A stretch of 64,000 nt of DNA from Hibiscus mutabilis (lineage: Eukaryota > Streptophyta > Magnoliopsida > Malvales > Malvaceae), in assembly GCA_019671005.1 (NCBI GenBank), contig CM033741.1, positions 6,262,001 through 6,326,000 of the forward strand, in the 5' to 3' direction. Every line of letters begins with the position of its first letter. The stretch's first letter is position 1. This document shows positions 12,620 through 24,880 of the stretch, one piece after another. The translations under genes and the position numbers were made by a program. The notes below the pieces were generated by a model. That model saw only the letters and a program-made list of their open reading frames with translations, made no database searches and was not told where the DNA came from.

Positions 12620-15600
12620 AAAAAGCCTATGTTCTCTTTCAGTATCCCTATTTATATCACACACTAAAAATTTAAGTTTAGAATTTAGGGTTAAAATTTA
12701 ATGTTAGAAGATGGGATTAAAGTTTAAGAAATTTAGGGTATGGTGTATTTTTTAAATTTTAGGATTTAAAGTTTAAGGTGTAGAATTTAAGGTTAGAGCT
12801 TGAAATTTAATTTTTTAATGTTTGACATAGAAAAGGATATCGAAAAGGAACAAAAAAAATTGTATCTCAAATCAGAACAAAACTCCTCCACCCTTTTGGT
12901 GCCCCCACTAATTATTGTTTGACACGTGTAGCCAATGATTTCTCCACTTCCCCCTAATATTACGTTTATTTCAACAACAACTAGTTGGGCTAGCTTGATG
13001 ATCTCTAGGTTCCTTTTAAGCAAAATTAGAGATTTAAATTTTAATGCTTGTGAATAAATAAAATTAGGTTGGAAGATCGTCGCCATATAAAACATTTGTA
13101 AAATTTAATTCAAATTAATCAATTGATAAATGGATACAAATAGTTAAACTAAAATATTTTTTACCAATTAGAACCTAAATCCCCTTTATGCGGATATAAA
13201 TTATAGATAGTAGGGAACAAAGAAAGAATTTAGCACAGGGGCAGCCATGAAATATCTCAACAAGTAAACTGGATGTGGTTTGTGAATGGATAATTCCCCT
13301 TTATGCGGTGGCGGTGCCACCTCCTCTGTTCCTGTATCTTTTCATTCTCATTTGGGGCATGCATGTCTCCACCTTCAAAATCTCTCCAAACACACTTTTT
13401 TATTGACGAAAAAGTCGTTGCAATTATTTTCTATTTTAGATCTAATATGGATTTATTACAAGAGACATCCTCAAACTATACGTTATAGTTGAACTTAACG
13501 AGTGATCTCAATAAAAAGAAGATAATGTTTATCTTAATAAATCAAGATTTGAGTAACTTTATCTGCAAAGTATATATCTTATCAAAAAATTAAGAAAAAA
13601 ATATAAACAAATGTTATATTGTAATCGCATTCAAACTATTTAACAAAAAACTATACATCAGAATTTCAAGTTCTTCTCCCTCTCTTTTTATATTTATGAA
13701 TGAAATAATTTTTGTAATTGAATATAAACTTCTCATTTACATTACTTAATAAATTTTATTTATATTACCCAGTTTCTCTCTATTTACTTATAAACTAATA
13801 AAAAGAATAAAAATGAAATATAAGAAAAAATGTAAAAAAAATATAAATTTCAAGAATCTTGATTATTCAACTGAAATTATTTATTTTTACTAGTAATTCA
13901 AAGAATGAAAAGGTTTCAAAAAAGAATCAAAATATTATTAAATTAAAATATATATGTTAAGTATTTTTGTTAACCAATAAAATTTATTTGTTTTTGCTTA
14001 TAGTATAAAGAAGGAACAATTGTCAAAAAAAGTAAAAAAAAAAAGAACAAGAAAAGAAAGAAGAAAAAATTGTCAAATAGAAAAGAAAGAAGAAAAAAAA
14101 TATTACTAAAATATAAATGATAAATTGTTCTAATATTTATAATGTTTTATATTAAATTAAACTATAAGTATAAATTAATTTTATTTATTCTATGCTGTTT
14201 ATTTGAATAAATAAAAATAAAATATTTTTATAAAATTTGTAAAATTAAAAATAGTAAAGTGAGTATAAATAAATAATTATTTTTATTTATTTATTAAAAA
14301 TAAAATAATAAAGGAATTATGATTAATGAACTAGAAAAAAATGGTGACGTATGTATCCCATGGGAGGAGCTAGATGCAAAGTTTAGGGTGCAATTGACCC
14401 GTTAGAAAGTACACACTATATAGAAATATTAGAATTATATTATAATTGACCTCACTTAATTTATTAGGATATAAGATTAACAATACTTATTATAATTGTA
14501 TAAAAACTTTTCATATCTCACTATATGAACATTTTGACTCCGCTATTAATGTATCCAACTGACATATAACATGTAAAAGTTATGGGCATGGTCAGGGCCG
14601 GTCCTGGTTTTTTGGTGGCTCAGGGCGAATATAAAAAATGCGCCAAATTAAAATTTTAAATTAATGTTGCGGTCGTATTTACAATCATGTTAAGTTTTAT
14701 TGTGGTTGAGGACATTATATATGTTATTTCGGTCACTGCGAGTATCGCGGTTGTAAAATCTCTTAATAACATACTTTATTGTGGACATACCAGTTGTGGG
14801 TATCGCGATTTCAAATGGTGTCGCTACCCATGGACGGATTTCGTATATAAATTGGGGGTGCAATTGACGCCACTTGACTTGTTGGGTATGAGATTTTCAA
14901 GGAGGTAATATAGATTTTTTTTCATAAGAAATATTAGATTTGACCCCACTTAATCTGTTGGGATATGGGGTCAACAATGCTTATTCTAGTGGTATAAAAT
15001 CTTCAATACCCATACTTCACTCATGACCCCACTATAAGAAAATCCTGGCTCCGCTACTACCACTATCGTCATGTAACGGTCGTTATTGCGGTTGCATACT
15101 GTTATTTAAATCTTTATCCCTAATAGCAAGTAATGAAAAAATTAATTTTAAGAGTAAGTCCATATTAAAAAGTATTGAAAAATTGGGCATCTAATAACAA
15201 AAATGAAAAAAAAAATTTAAGAGTATGCCCAAAATAATAAATATTAAAAAAATCGGGCCCCTAATAACAAGTATTAAAAAATTGAATTTTAAGAGTAGAC
15301 CTTAATAATAAATATTAGAAAAAAATTAAACATCTGCCAACAAATATTAAAAATTTTGGGCTCTTAATAACTAATTTTAAAAAATTAGACCATTAAAAAT
15401 AAATTAATTTGAATAAAATTAAAAACGTGTAACTTACTTAAGCCGTGAATCTTATCTGATATCTGTGGTAGGTTTTGTTAGATTGACTTGAATAATCCTC
15501 TGATGGATCTATCAGACTTTAGCCTGTTTACCACACACACACACCCAAATATATATCTCTTTTTTTATTTTAGCATGCGACATTTTATGCTTGATTTATA

Positions 15601-15745
15601 TGTCTCAAAATTTTCTGATTACATGATTTCTTTGGGTTTTAATTTGTGTTGTCGTATGGTTCTTTTTTCACTCGTTAGTTCCTCTTGTTTTCATGTGATA
15701 ATAAGTACTCCCATTTTGATTGTTTGTATTATTGATTTTGGGAAG
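12620..15745. other. AT-rich intergenic region with degraded repeats
   Basis: No gene is seen. Positions 12660-12810 hold degenerate 'tttagggtttaag' text. Positions 13200-13480 are slightly richer in GC, but short overlapping frames there have no recognisable domain. The rest is AT-rich low-complexity sequence, plus two related repeats near 14350-14545 and 14826-15055. Positions 15488-15745 are open in the frame of the downstream pseudogene, but the residues look like translated intron or UTR (hydrophobic, low complexity) and are not counted as coding. Confidence 0.6.
14350..15055 (+). repeat. Two diverged copies of a DNA-transposon-like fragment
   Basis: Copy one (about 14350-14545) and copy two (about 14826-15055) share 'gggtgcaattgac', 'cacttaat.t.ttgggata', 'caacaatgcttatt' and a final '(c/t)tccgct' block in the same order. 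Between them, near 14594, lies 'cagggccggtcctgg', which looks like a hAT element end. No intact borders were found, so these are remnants. Confidence 0.5.
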
Positions 15746-17936
15746 TCTTTCCAACAAAAGAGCTTTTGGATGCCAAGAGATGGTACTTGCCTAACTAACG
15801 GAGAGATGGGTTATGGTGATTCTTCGAAATCTGAAGCAAAGCGAGGTCATCAATGGTTTATGGATGCTGCTGCACCAGAATTGTTCAGCAACAAGAAGCA
15901 AGCTATAGAATCCTTTAACAGCCCCCTGGTTTCAGGAATTGCAGATTTCAATGTTTCTCCTTGGCCCAATGCTTCCTGTTTTCAGTCAGTTTCTGGCCCA
16001 TTCGGTGACCACCTATTAGGATCTGAGCCCATTCAAACAGTCAACATGGTTGATAGGAACATTTCTTCTATTGATACTGGAAATATGAACATGGGAAGAA
16101 AGGATTTTGAGGATCAGTACGTTAGTTCATCTTCTGGTTTGTCTGTGTCCCATACCATTGAAGACGCCTCTTCATTTCTCAGTTTTGGTGGAGTGAGGAA
16201 AGTTAAGGTCAATCAAGTTAGGGGTTCCAACCGTGGCATGTCATTGTTAATGGGGCACCCTGATAGCGGAGGAGTTAATAGCGCGTTTTCAATGTCTAAT
16301 GTTTTCAGTAAAAGTGATAATGCTACATCTCTGGGCCCAACTTTTGGTAGCGAGGATGAAAATACCATCTCAATGAGCCCTACATTTAGTAAGGCAGATG
16401 GCAATTTTATTTCAATTGGTCAGACCTTTAACAAGAGAGCTGGTGACTTCATACCTATGGGCCACAATTACAAGGGAAATGAGAGTATTTTATCAATGGG
16501 TCAGCCTTTTGACAAGGAAGATGGCAATTTTATTGGTCAGCCATACAAGAAGGGAGATGCCAACTTAATTTCATTGAGCCCATTTTACGGTAAGGGGCAG
16601 GAAAATTTCATTTCAATGGCCTCTACATATAGTAAACCGAATGAGAGTATGATTTTGATGGCATCCTCTTTTGTTAAGGAAGATGATAATATCATACCAA
16701 CGGGACCTTCTTATCATAAGGGAGATTGTAACATCACAGCAATGGCTCCTATACAAGACAAAGGAGAGTCTAATGTTCTATCTATGCATCAAAACTACAA
16801 CAAGGGTGAAAGCAATACAATATCTTCTGAGGGCTTCCATGATGAACCCGAGGCAAATCCCTCTGGTAGGATTATTAGTGGCTATGACTTATTGATGAAT
16901 AATCAGAATTCAGCACAAGCCGTGGAAGTGCTTTGCTAGCAAGTGTTGGCCGAGTCGAATACTGATTCAAATGTAAATGGTGCGCCAAAAAGTAGTTCTA
17001 CAACTGATACCATCCTGAAGCATAAAGAAACTAAGACATCTAAAAAGGTTTCTCCCAACAATTTCCCTTCCAATGTCAAGAGTTTGTTATCAACTGGTAT
17101 GCTTGATGGGGTTGCTGTGAAGTATGTTTCCTGGTCACGGGAGGTGAGTCGTTTCCTATACTTTTAACTTTTCACAGATGCGATTTCAATTGTGTAAAGT
17201 GACCTTTTCATTGGCAGAAAGCCGTAAAGGATATATACAAGACACCGGGTATATGTGCGGCTGCAGCGACTGCAAGTTCGAAAAAGTAAGCAACTTTTAT
17301 GGTCACTGCCTTCCAGCCTTGTTTTAAGATACCAACTGAATGTGTTCTTCGTTGCAAAGTTACAGGAAGAGAATTAGATTACTAAATCCGAGTATCTTTA
17401 CTGTATAATTCAAAATATACTGTGCAGGCTCTGAACGCGTATGAGTTTGAACGCCATGCTAATTGCAAGACCAAACACCCCAACAATCATATTTACCTTG
17501 AGAATGGAAAGACCATCTATGCAATTGTTCAAGAGCTAAAGAACAGTCCACAAGAGTTGCTTTTTGATGCAATTCAAACTGTGGCAGGTTCTCAAATCAA
17601 CCAGAAGAACTTTTGCATCTGGAAAGGTAAAGTAGCTGTTTAGTTGACCGACCTTGCTTCTACTCTTCATCTTTTTCTACATACTGGTGGATTCGGATAT
17701 ATTTACAAGGATATGATTCTCCAATAACTCCTCAATTTCATGGAAAGTTTTTAAAATATTGCGCATATAATCATATTTAGTATTCACACTTGAGTTTGAA
17801 TAATGTGGTGGTCCAGTCTTTTTTTTGTAAGCTCTGTTGACAAATTCCTTGTTTATTTTTTGCAGCATCATATCAAGCTGCCACCTGTGAGCTACAGCGT
17901 ATCTATGGAAAGGATGACGCTGTGGTGTCATCTTGA
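15746..17936 (+). pseudogene. Tify-domain-binding domain (TDBD) protein, four-exon pseudogene
   Basis: The exons read as 15746-17143, 17218-17285, 17428-17626 and 17866-17936. The N-terminal part (SFQQKSFWMPRDG..., KRGHQWFMDAAAPELFSNKKQA) and a long run of degenerate 'isMgxxfxKgdxNf' units match a plant nuclear protein family with a C-terminal TDBD (SLLSTGMLDGVAVKYVSW, GYMCGCSDCKFEK, LNAYEFERHANCKTKHPNNH, NQKNFCIWK, ELQRIYGKDD). Three lesions are visible. The usual first Met before SFQ reads AAG (15743-15745). An in-frame TAG at 16937-16939 comes before the TDBD. Exon 2 is in the wrong frame after canonical splicing, consistent with loss of one base near 17218. A start at Met 15770 remains possible and would give a truncated, repeat-only protein of about 389 residues. 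All introns are retained, so this is not a processed copy. Sequencing error is the alternative for the single-base lesions. Confidence 0.78.
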
Positions 17937-18529
17937 GATGAAGACTCAGCCTTTCATATCTTGTGAGGTGGGTCAGATCTGTGCACAGCAGCTTGTATCT
18001 CTGTACTAAACTATAGACTTGTTTTGGGATTTCAATAATTTGTGCAGATGAGTGCTATAGATATCTTGGATTTCCAAAAATTTCTAAATGAGACATTTGG
18101 TATTTAGATTCATTTGGTATTTTGATTATCATATTTGTTGTGAGATGTAGATATTTTAATTATTCTGTGTATCTATGTTATTCATGATACAGGTACTAAT
18201 CTTATACCTAGTCCTACAGGTAAGCTTAATTATTTTGCCCCTGATATAGGTACTTCTGTTCACGTAGAATATGGTATTTTTTATATTTGAAGTTCTGAAT
18301 ACGTATCGAGTATCGGTATTGGAGGTATAAATGTCAGGCATGCATATTTTAAACTTGAAAGTAGGTCAAACACAATTTATTGGATACTCAAAACACAAAT
18401 ATTGGATACAAAATGAAGAACCCGAATGATGACATAATCATCAAGCGTCTTATTTGTGCACACTAGCTCAATCCACGTAGGGGGGAAACAAAACTATGGT
18501 CCTTTATTAGGAGATATTTGTTGTGGCTT
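17937..18529. other. Intergenic, convergent 3' regions
   Basis: This is the space between the 3' ends of the TDBD pseudogene (plus strand) and the WAT1-related gene (minus strand). It is AT-rich, and I see no gene, tRNA or clear repeat in it. Confidence 0.6.
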
Positions 18530-20634
18530 TCAAGCAGGTTCAACAGTAGGTGTCACCTTGCTGTGGTTTATATCTAGGACGACAAAATCTTGATCTGAAA
18601 CCGTATTTGTGTAATGGTCATCCATGGCAACCATTTTCTCATCGTTTGATGCCTCTGTTTCGAAGTTCTCATCCGATGATTGTTGATCCTTGCTCTTACC
18701 CCACAAAACCATATAGAGGCCTGCAACAATTACAACTGCTCCAAGTACCCTGCAAAAGGTTGCACCGTGTTTGCAAAATTATTAAGATTTTCAGAATTTT
18801 CTATAAAAGATTTGGATAGCAACTAGAACCTCATTTAGTTCACCGTTTTGGTTGGACTTAATGAACAAGACACTTGTGTTGGTAAGTTTGAGTTCAAGCA
18901 TGGGAGTTGTTTTTTTTAGGTAAATGAGCCTATAAGCTTGAGCCCAACTCCGGATTTCGAGTTGATTTGAGCTCGAACTTCTTAGAATATGAACTTAGCT
19001 CAGCTTGATTAAACCTTCGAATTTAGGTTTTCATCGTCAATATTTATTGTCAAATTTTATTAGGTTTGGTTGTGATAACATTCATTATATCGGCAATCAT
19101 AATTTAATTCATTGAAAATTTTCTATAACAATAGAGAATTAATGTAGCGGAGAAGAGGGATAGATATATACCTTCCCAAGTATAGCATTTCCGATAAGAT
19201 GAAGGAGCTCAAAATTGCAACAATTACCATGCTTAGAGGACTAAATGCAGTGACAAAAACAGGTCCTCTGGTTTTCATTACGATTCCTTGAACATAATAA
19301 CCTACTCCGGAACAGACTACTCCCTGCAACCAAACACAATAGTTATTATAGTCTGGATATATTTTGTGATGTTATAGATGCTATTTTGGGATTTTCAACT
19401 TTTTTTCTGCTGTCACTATTTGCAGCTGATCTTCAATACAATGGATTAGTATAATGTTTGTTACGTCCGAAATCGCAATAAATATGATAAAAACATGTTC
19501 GTTACTGCAATTTAAACCCGTGATTGTTAGATATGAGTTGAGAATTTCTTACACCGTAAACTGCAGCTAAGAGTTTAACATCCAAATGAACAGCCCAGAC
19601 CGCAGCATTGCCAGCTTCCATTGCCAGTGCTACAATGCTTCCTTCAATGGTGCCCGCCAAGCATATTAACGCTGTTAGGGAGAGCTCAGCAGGGTATGAT
19701 TTTATGGTAATTGCCTATAAAACAAAGCATTACACTCTTGTTAATTAAAATCGATCCGAACTGACCGGTTGGTTTAAATGAGAACCGACAGTTAAAACCG
19801 TTCAAAACCAATAAAACATCAAGTATTAATGAGAAAACTTACTTGTAAAATGACGAAACCAGCCCAGCAGAAACAACCAACAGCGATCATGAGAGCTCCT
19901 TTAATCGGATCTTGCTCGGGTGCCGATGCAGTCGAAACTACAGGTCGGTTATTCGATTTGGTCCAGGGCAACTGCAACATCGGTCCATTAATCAAAGTCA
20001 TCAGCATTGCTCCCCCAACAGTCACAACCGTGCCTAATATCTTTGCCTGGGTATGGAATTTTCTTATATTAACCTTCTCAAGCCTGCAACATCAGTCCAT
20101 TAATCAACGACACGAGCGAAACGTTCGAAACCAACTATTATATGTACACTATAAATTAATTACTTGAAGATCCAGGCCAGCAAAAATGAAAATGCAGGAA
20201 GAACATTGGTCATGGCAGCTGTGAAGGTTGCAGTGGTATACTTCATGCCAGTGTAGTACAAGTTTTGGTCAATTGTTGGCCTGCAAAACATGATTAACAT
20301 TCCCCAATTAATAAATTGACAAAAAAAATCAATATATAATAATATAAAATCATTGAAAATAAAACATTTTTACTTACTCCAATAACCCTAGAACAAGAAT
20401 CTTTATAAATATGGACAGGCTCATTTTTGGCCTAATTTTCCTGTCGAAAACAATGGCAAAAGGAGCAATAACAAGAGTGGCAACGGCATGTCTGTAAACA
20501 ACCAAAACATGCTGATTCATGCCTTGGTCTAAAGCAGACTTAGTGATTAGAGACATCCCTGAAAACCCAAACTGCAGAAATATTACAGCCAAGAATGTCT
20601 TTGATTGATCCAGCATTGCCGCCAAAGAACCCAT
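18530..20634 (-). CDS. WAT1-related protein (EamA / nodulin MtN21-type transporter), six exons
   Basis: The predicted exons, 5' to 3' on the minus strand, are 20634-20378, 20280-20164, 20083-19843, 19714-19553, 19323-19172 and 18749-18530. Every intron starts GT and ends AG, and the exons sum to 1,149 bp, an uninterrupted 382-residue protein. It is a multi-pass membrane protein with two EamA repeats, of the usual family length of about 360-400 residues. Recognisable blocks are FLQFGFSGMSLITKSALDQG and HVLVVYRHAVATLVIAPFA in exon 1, QNLYYTGMKYTTATF in exon 2, the central loop with WTKSNNRP, SYPAELSLTALIC in exon 4, GVGYYVQGIVMKTRGPVFV in exon 5, and VLGAVVIVAGLYMVLWGKSKD in exon 6. The tail is acidic and cytosolic. 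The family includes vacuolar auxin and amino-acid transporters (WAT1, UMAMIT), but the substrate of this member cannot be read from sequence. No lesion was seen, so it looks functional. Confidence 0.92.
18829..19060. repeat. Possible degraded MITE in WAT1-related intron 5
   Basis: The largest intron of the gene contains 'gagcccaactc', 'gagctcgaacttc' and 'agctcagcttg' text resembling the interior of the hAT-type element at 49096-49642. No ends or duplications could be found. Confidence 0.3.
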
Positions 20635-22340
20635 TCACAATGTTTTTTTTGTTTGTCTCTCTTTAACATTAATGGTGAAGAATCAAGCACATTGGGTATG
20701 TCTTATATACTGAGTATTTATGGTGTAAAATATTTGTAAACCTCCACACGTAGTTGTATCCAAGTCTGGGGATTCCATTAAAATGAACTGAAACAACCCT
20801 TGTTTTAAAAGACAAAGGGAAACGAAACTCCTATCGTCACTAAAAACATCATAAAAACCACCACTCTTTTTCAACGTAATACTAAATATAAAACATAAAC
20901 AACCGGCTACTCAGAGAGTAGAAACTTAGTGGGATTTGCTTTAACGCTGTCGAGTCCAAACAAAATTCTTACAAGGTTACAAGTTATTTATTCTTACAAG
21001 GTTACAGAACTTAGTGGGATTTGCTTTAGTTAGACCTAAACATTGTCTAATTGAATACTAATAGTCGGTAGTCATTAAATTTTATAGTATTCTCTAGGCT
21101 TATTTATTAGTATTTCTTTAATGAAAAATATTTTGATACATAAACTTGTGTAAACTATAAGGTCTTTTAATTTTAGGGTTTAGAGATTTAGGTTGTGGTT
21201 TAGGGTTTATAGGTTTAGGTTATAGGGTGTAGAATTTAAGGTTTATGTTTAGAATTTAGAGTTTATGGTTTAAGGTTTAGGTTTTAGGGTGTTAGGGCTA
21301 GAGATTTAAATTTTAGATTTTATAGCTTAAATATAAATGGTTGTATATTTTTTTATATAGCTTGTGTATCAAAATATAATCATTCTTTATTGCATTAACA
21401 TATACATGGTGGGATGAATAGAACTTTGAAAAATGTGATATATACTCGAAACTCTAGTTAATTTATATATCAACACCGAAATCACCTTGAAGAGATGTGG
21501 CGAGTTTAAATCCTATCATGTTTAAATTCTCTATATAAGCTCTACATCGACTTTTAAATCTAAAATTTAATTTAATTGATTCCCGATCACCTTTTAAGTG
21601 ATCATATTCAATAAATATGATTTTTTTTCTTTTTATCAATATAAAGTTTAAAATCATAATATTTGATACGAAATTTAATATTATCGGCTTCTGTAATTAA
21701 TTATAGTCACCGCTGATATATATATATATATATAAAGATGTCCAACTTTTAGAATATCTAACACAACTTTCTTTTAGAAAAATAAAACAGGAAATACTGT
21801 AATGTTTCTATTCTTTTTTGTGTATTGATGTTTGTCACTTCTTTGGTATAAGCTTCAATTGTGAGAAGGTAAGAATAATATATTCCGATAAGTATAGAGT
21901 ATAATGGTAAAGTATATTGAACTTTTAATGAGATAATTCAAGTTCTAACTTTGAAGATAGCATTATTAGAAAAAAATAATTATGAATTTCGAATATAAAC
22001 CGTCAAATCAAAATAAAAAAAATAATACACATATTCCCAATTTAGTATAGGCCAATGGATCGGGTAAATACCAACCATCCTGTCTTCTGAAATATAAATT
22101 CGAGAATTCAATACGTCAAAGTAAACAATATCTTATATGAATAATTAACAGCAATTTCATACAAAGAAATCCAAAATCTACTGCCCAAACTCACCTCTAA
22201 ATTGCTTAATGAAAGTAACATTTTCGGAACAAAAATCTTCTGCATCTTTTCTATGTTCTTATGTACGTCTCAACATTTAAAAATTGGGTTTAGGATTAAT
22301 TAGAGTGTTAGATTTAGGATTTAGAATTAAAGTATAGGAT
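20635..22340. other. Upstream region of the WAT1-related gene; AT-rich intergenic
   Basis: The first few hundred bases should hold the promoter and 5' UTR of the minus-strand WAT1-related gene, though no confident TATA box can be assigned. Two copies of 'acttagtgggatttgctt' lie near 20925 and 21008. Degenerate telomere-like 'tttagggttta' sequence spans about 21170-21310. A TA run is at 21717-21734. No gene is seen. Confidence 0.5.
21170..21310. repeat. Degenerate telomere-like (TTTAGGG)-related tract
   Basis: The text is a run of variants of 'ggtttagggttta' with irregular spacing. It may be interstitial telomere-like sequence or just biased low-complexity sequence. Similar tracts lie near 12660-12810, 29310-29390 and 57570-57800. 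Confidence 0.5.
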
Positions 22341-24601
22341 TTAGTTTTTGGGTAAACTATACGGGAGACTACCGATCTTTAGGGTTGGTGTCGAAATGAC
22401 CACCGATCTTTTAATTTTGTCAAAATGACCACTCAACTATTGATATGGTTCCAATATAGCCACCAGCAGTTAAAACCTAACGGAGAGGTGTAGCGATGTC
22501 TTTTTTTATTTTTATCGCTAAAATAAAATGTCCCTTTTTCGAAGGGTGTTTGAAAGGTGTTCGTGATTCTTTGGATATAAAATATTTAGTCCGTGAGGTT
22601 TTTTTAAAAGAAACCGCATTTAAAAAATAATGGAGTCGCCACCGGCCACTTAGGTAGGCCGGACACCATAAAACCAGAGATTCAAAAAGACAGGGTTCGG
22701 GAGTCGGTTACGGATGGGGAAGGATTAGCACCCCCACACCGCCCAAAATTGGTACTTTAATAATTACCGCTTTATTAATATTGGATTTTCCGGATTAAAG
22801 TGACGATTATTTTGAAATTCGGTCATAATTGCGAATTAATTTTAAGGGCCCCTTTATCCGAGAATAAACGCCCAACCACTATCACTACGCTTGATACTGG
22901 CTCCGTTTACGCTCGGATAAAAGGGCACCGCACTAACAATTTATATCTCGATATGCAAACTTAGTGAGCAAAATATAAAACATGGCAAATAATTTAAATA
23001 CAATGCAAATATTCACATAACAGAATATTAATCTAACATAAAATGCTATACTAGACTAAAACATGCATATATACATATTATTCTAAATAATAGATAACAA
23101 CAACTTTAACAAGTCAGAATAACAATGCAGGAAAAATTACGTATATAGATAAACAAATATTTCAAAAGGACATACATGCTAGTAATAACATATTTCAACA
23201 TATATGGAACAATATATTATGCATAAAAGAAGACACACTAACACGTAACCTAAAAGTCAAGAAAACATATAATACGTACAAAAATACAAAAACATGCTTT
23301 GTTTTTATTTAGTCAAATAAAACATAACATGTTTTAATACGAATAACTGGATAAAAAAAATACATGACTATTATAAGCTTAACACACATATAAATATAAA
23401 CATAAAATACGAGGCATATACGAGTGACATAAAATAAAACAATAGAATATCAACCTATACGATTATAATACGAACATGAATATTTACAAAGAATACAGGA
23501 CTGGAATGAAAGAAAAATAAAAGTTAGTGGCAGAAATTAAAGAACAATAACATGTAATTTGGGGATGAAAATGCGAAACAAACAAAACCTAAAAGGATCA
23601 AAACTGTAATTAGACCAAGGGGCAGACCCAAAATGAAAAATTCAAAAACACGGGATGGTTAAGGGCGTAATTTTACCATTTAGAAACTAATTAGGTGTAA
23701 TTTAGGGACTAGATTGTAAACTTTTGAAATATCAGGGGGACTGGGATTGTAATTATACCATGCGGCGAGACAAAACTGAAAATATTGAAAACACGGTGGG
23801 ATTAAGTGTGTAATTTGCCCATTTAGCAAAATAATAATACCTATATAAAGGCTATTTTCAGACCGAAACCAAAATTTCACCATTTCGTTTCATTCTTCAG
23901 TTTTCATAACCCAGCCCCATTTTATTTTCTCTCAAATGTTCTTATAAAACACAGAATCCGGCGGCCGGCCGCCGCTAACCGGCGCCGGCAGGCCTCCAAA
24001 ACACACCAAAATAACCCCCTTTTCGTCCTCAACATGAATCCGTGGTTGGATTCGGAGGATACACCCTTGTTTGCCCTAGATCTAGAAAATACGAAGCGAA
24101 AAAAATATTTTTTAAACCAAAATAAAACTATCAGGGGTCTTCATCTCCCTTTAGTTCACCATATCAGGCTTGGAGAAGCCGAAAGGCTTATCACTTAAGG
24201 AAGAGAAGACCCACAAACAGAGATGGTAAGACGACTCTCTTTTTTTTGTTTCTATTTTTTTTCTTTCGTATATGCATGTAAAAAAAAACAAGTAAGAAAA
24301 AGAGACAAGTGTTTACCACTGGACTGTCTTTCGATTATCACTTGACTGGTTACAACTTTTTTTGTATTACAAGATCTCTGTTCTCTCTCTTTTTTTTTAT
24401 TACCACTCTTCGTTCTCCCCGTTACAAAAGTCTCCGTTTCATATATATTATTGTCTCTGTTTTGTTGCAAGTTGCATCTTGCTTTTTCAGATCTGAACTG
24501 ACAATTTTGCTTGTTGTCTTGGGCATGTTCTGAACACGGGGGCTGAATATCGGCGTGGTGGCGGTATGGATGTTCTGCCAGCGGCCAGACGCATTCTCGG
24601 T

Positions 24602-24620
24602 CGTTAGATCTGATCTAACG
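24602..24620. repeat. Hairpin 1 of LTR family A, covariant copy
   Basis: CGTTAGATC and GATCTAACG form a perfect 9-bp palindrome around one base. Relative to the copy at 3785-3812, a G-C pair has become an A-T pair on both arms. Outer bases extend the stem with two mismatches or G-U pairs. Confidence 0.85.
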
Positions 24621-24849
24621 GTCGAGATGGCTTGAAGAACGAACGGCCTGGATGAAGCCTCGATTTGATGAGACGGCGGATCTCGCCACGTGGAGCTCGC
24701 AATCGAGGAGTCGAACGCGGCGTGGATCTTACACGCGCGTGGGATATTAAAGCGTCGCGCGCGTGGACCACACGCCGCGTGGCACTCGAACGGTCCATAC
24801 GTGTGGAACACGCGCCTGGCAGATATTTTTGACTTCTTGGTTGTATCGT

Positions 24850-24880
24850 GGCCGTTGGATCAGATCTTGATCCAACGGCC
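24850..24880. repeat. Hairpin 2 of LTR family A
   Basis: GGCCGTTGGATCA at 24850-24862 pairs perfectly with TGATCCAACGGCC at 24868-24880 over a 5-base loop. It corresponds to the hairpin at 3974-4002. Confidence 0.9.

Noticed and set aside
15488..15745. N-terminal 86-codon extension of the TDBD reading frame starting at 15488
   Set aside because: The residues are hydrophobic, low-complexity intron or UTR translation and do not match the family, which begins with a SFQ..FWMPRDG-type sequence.
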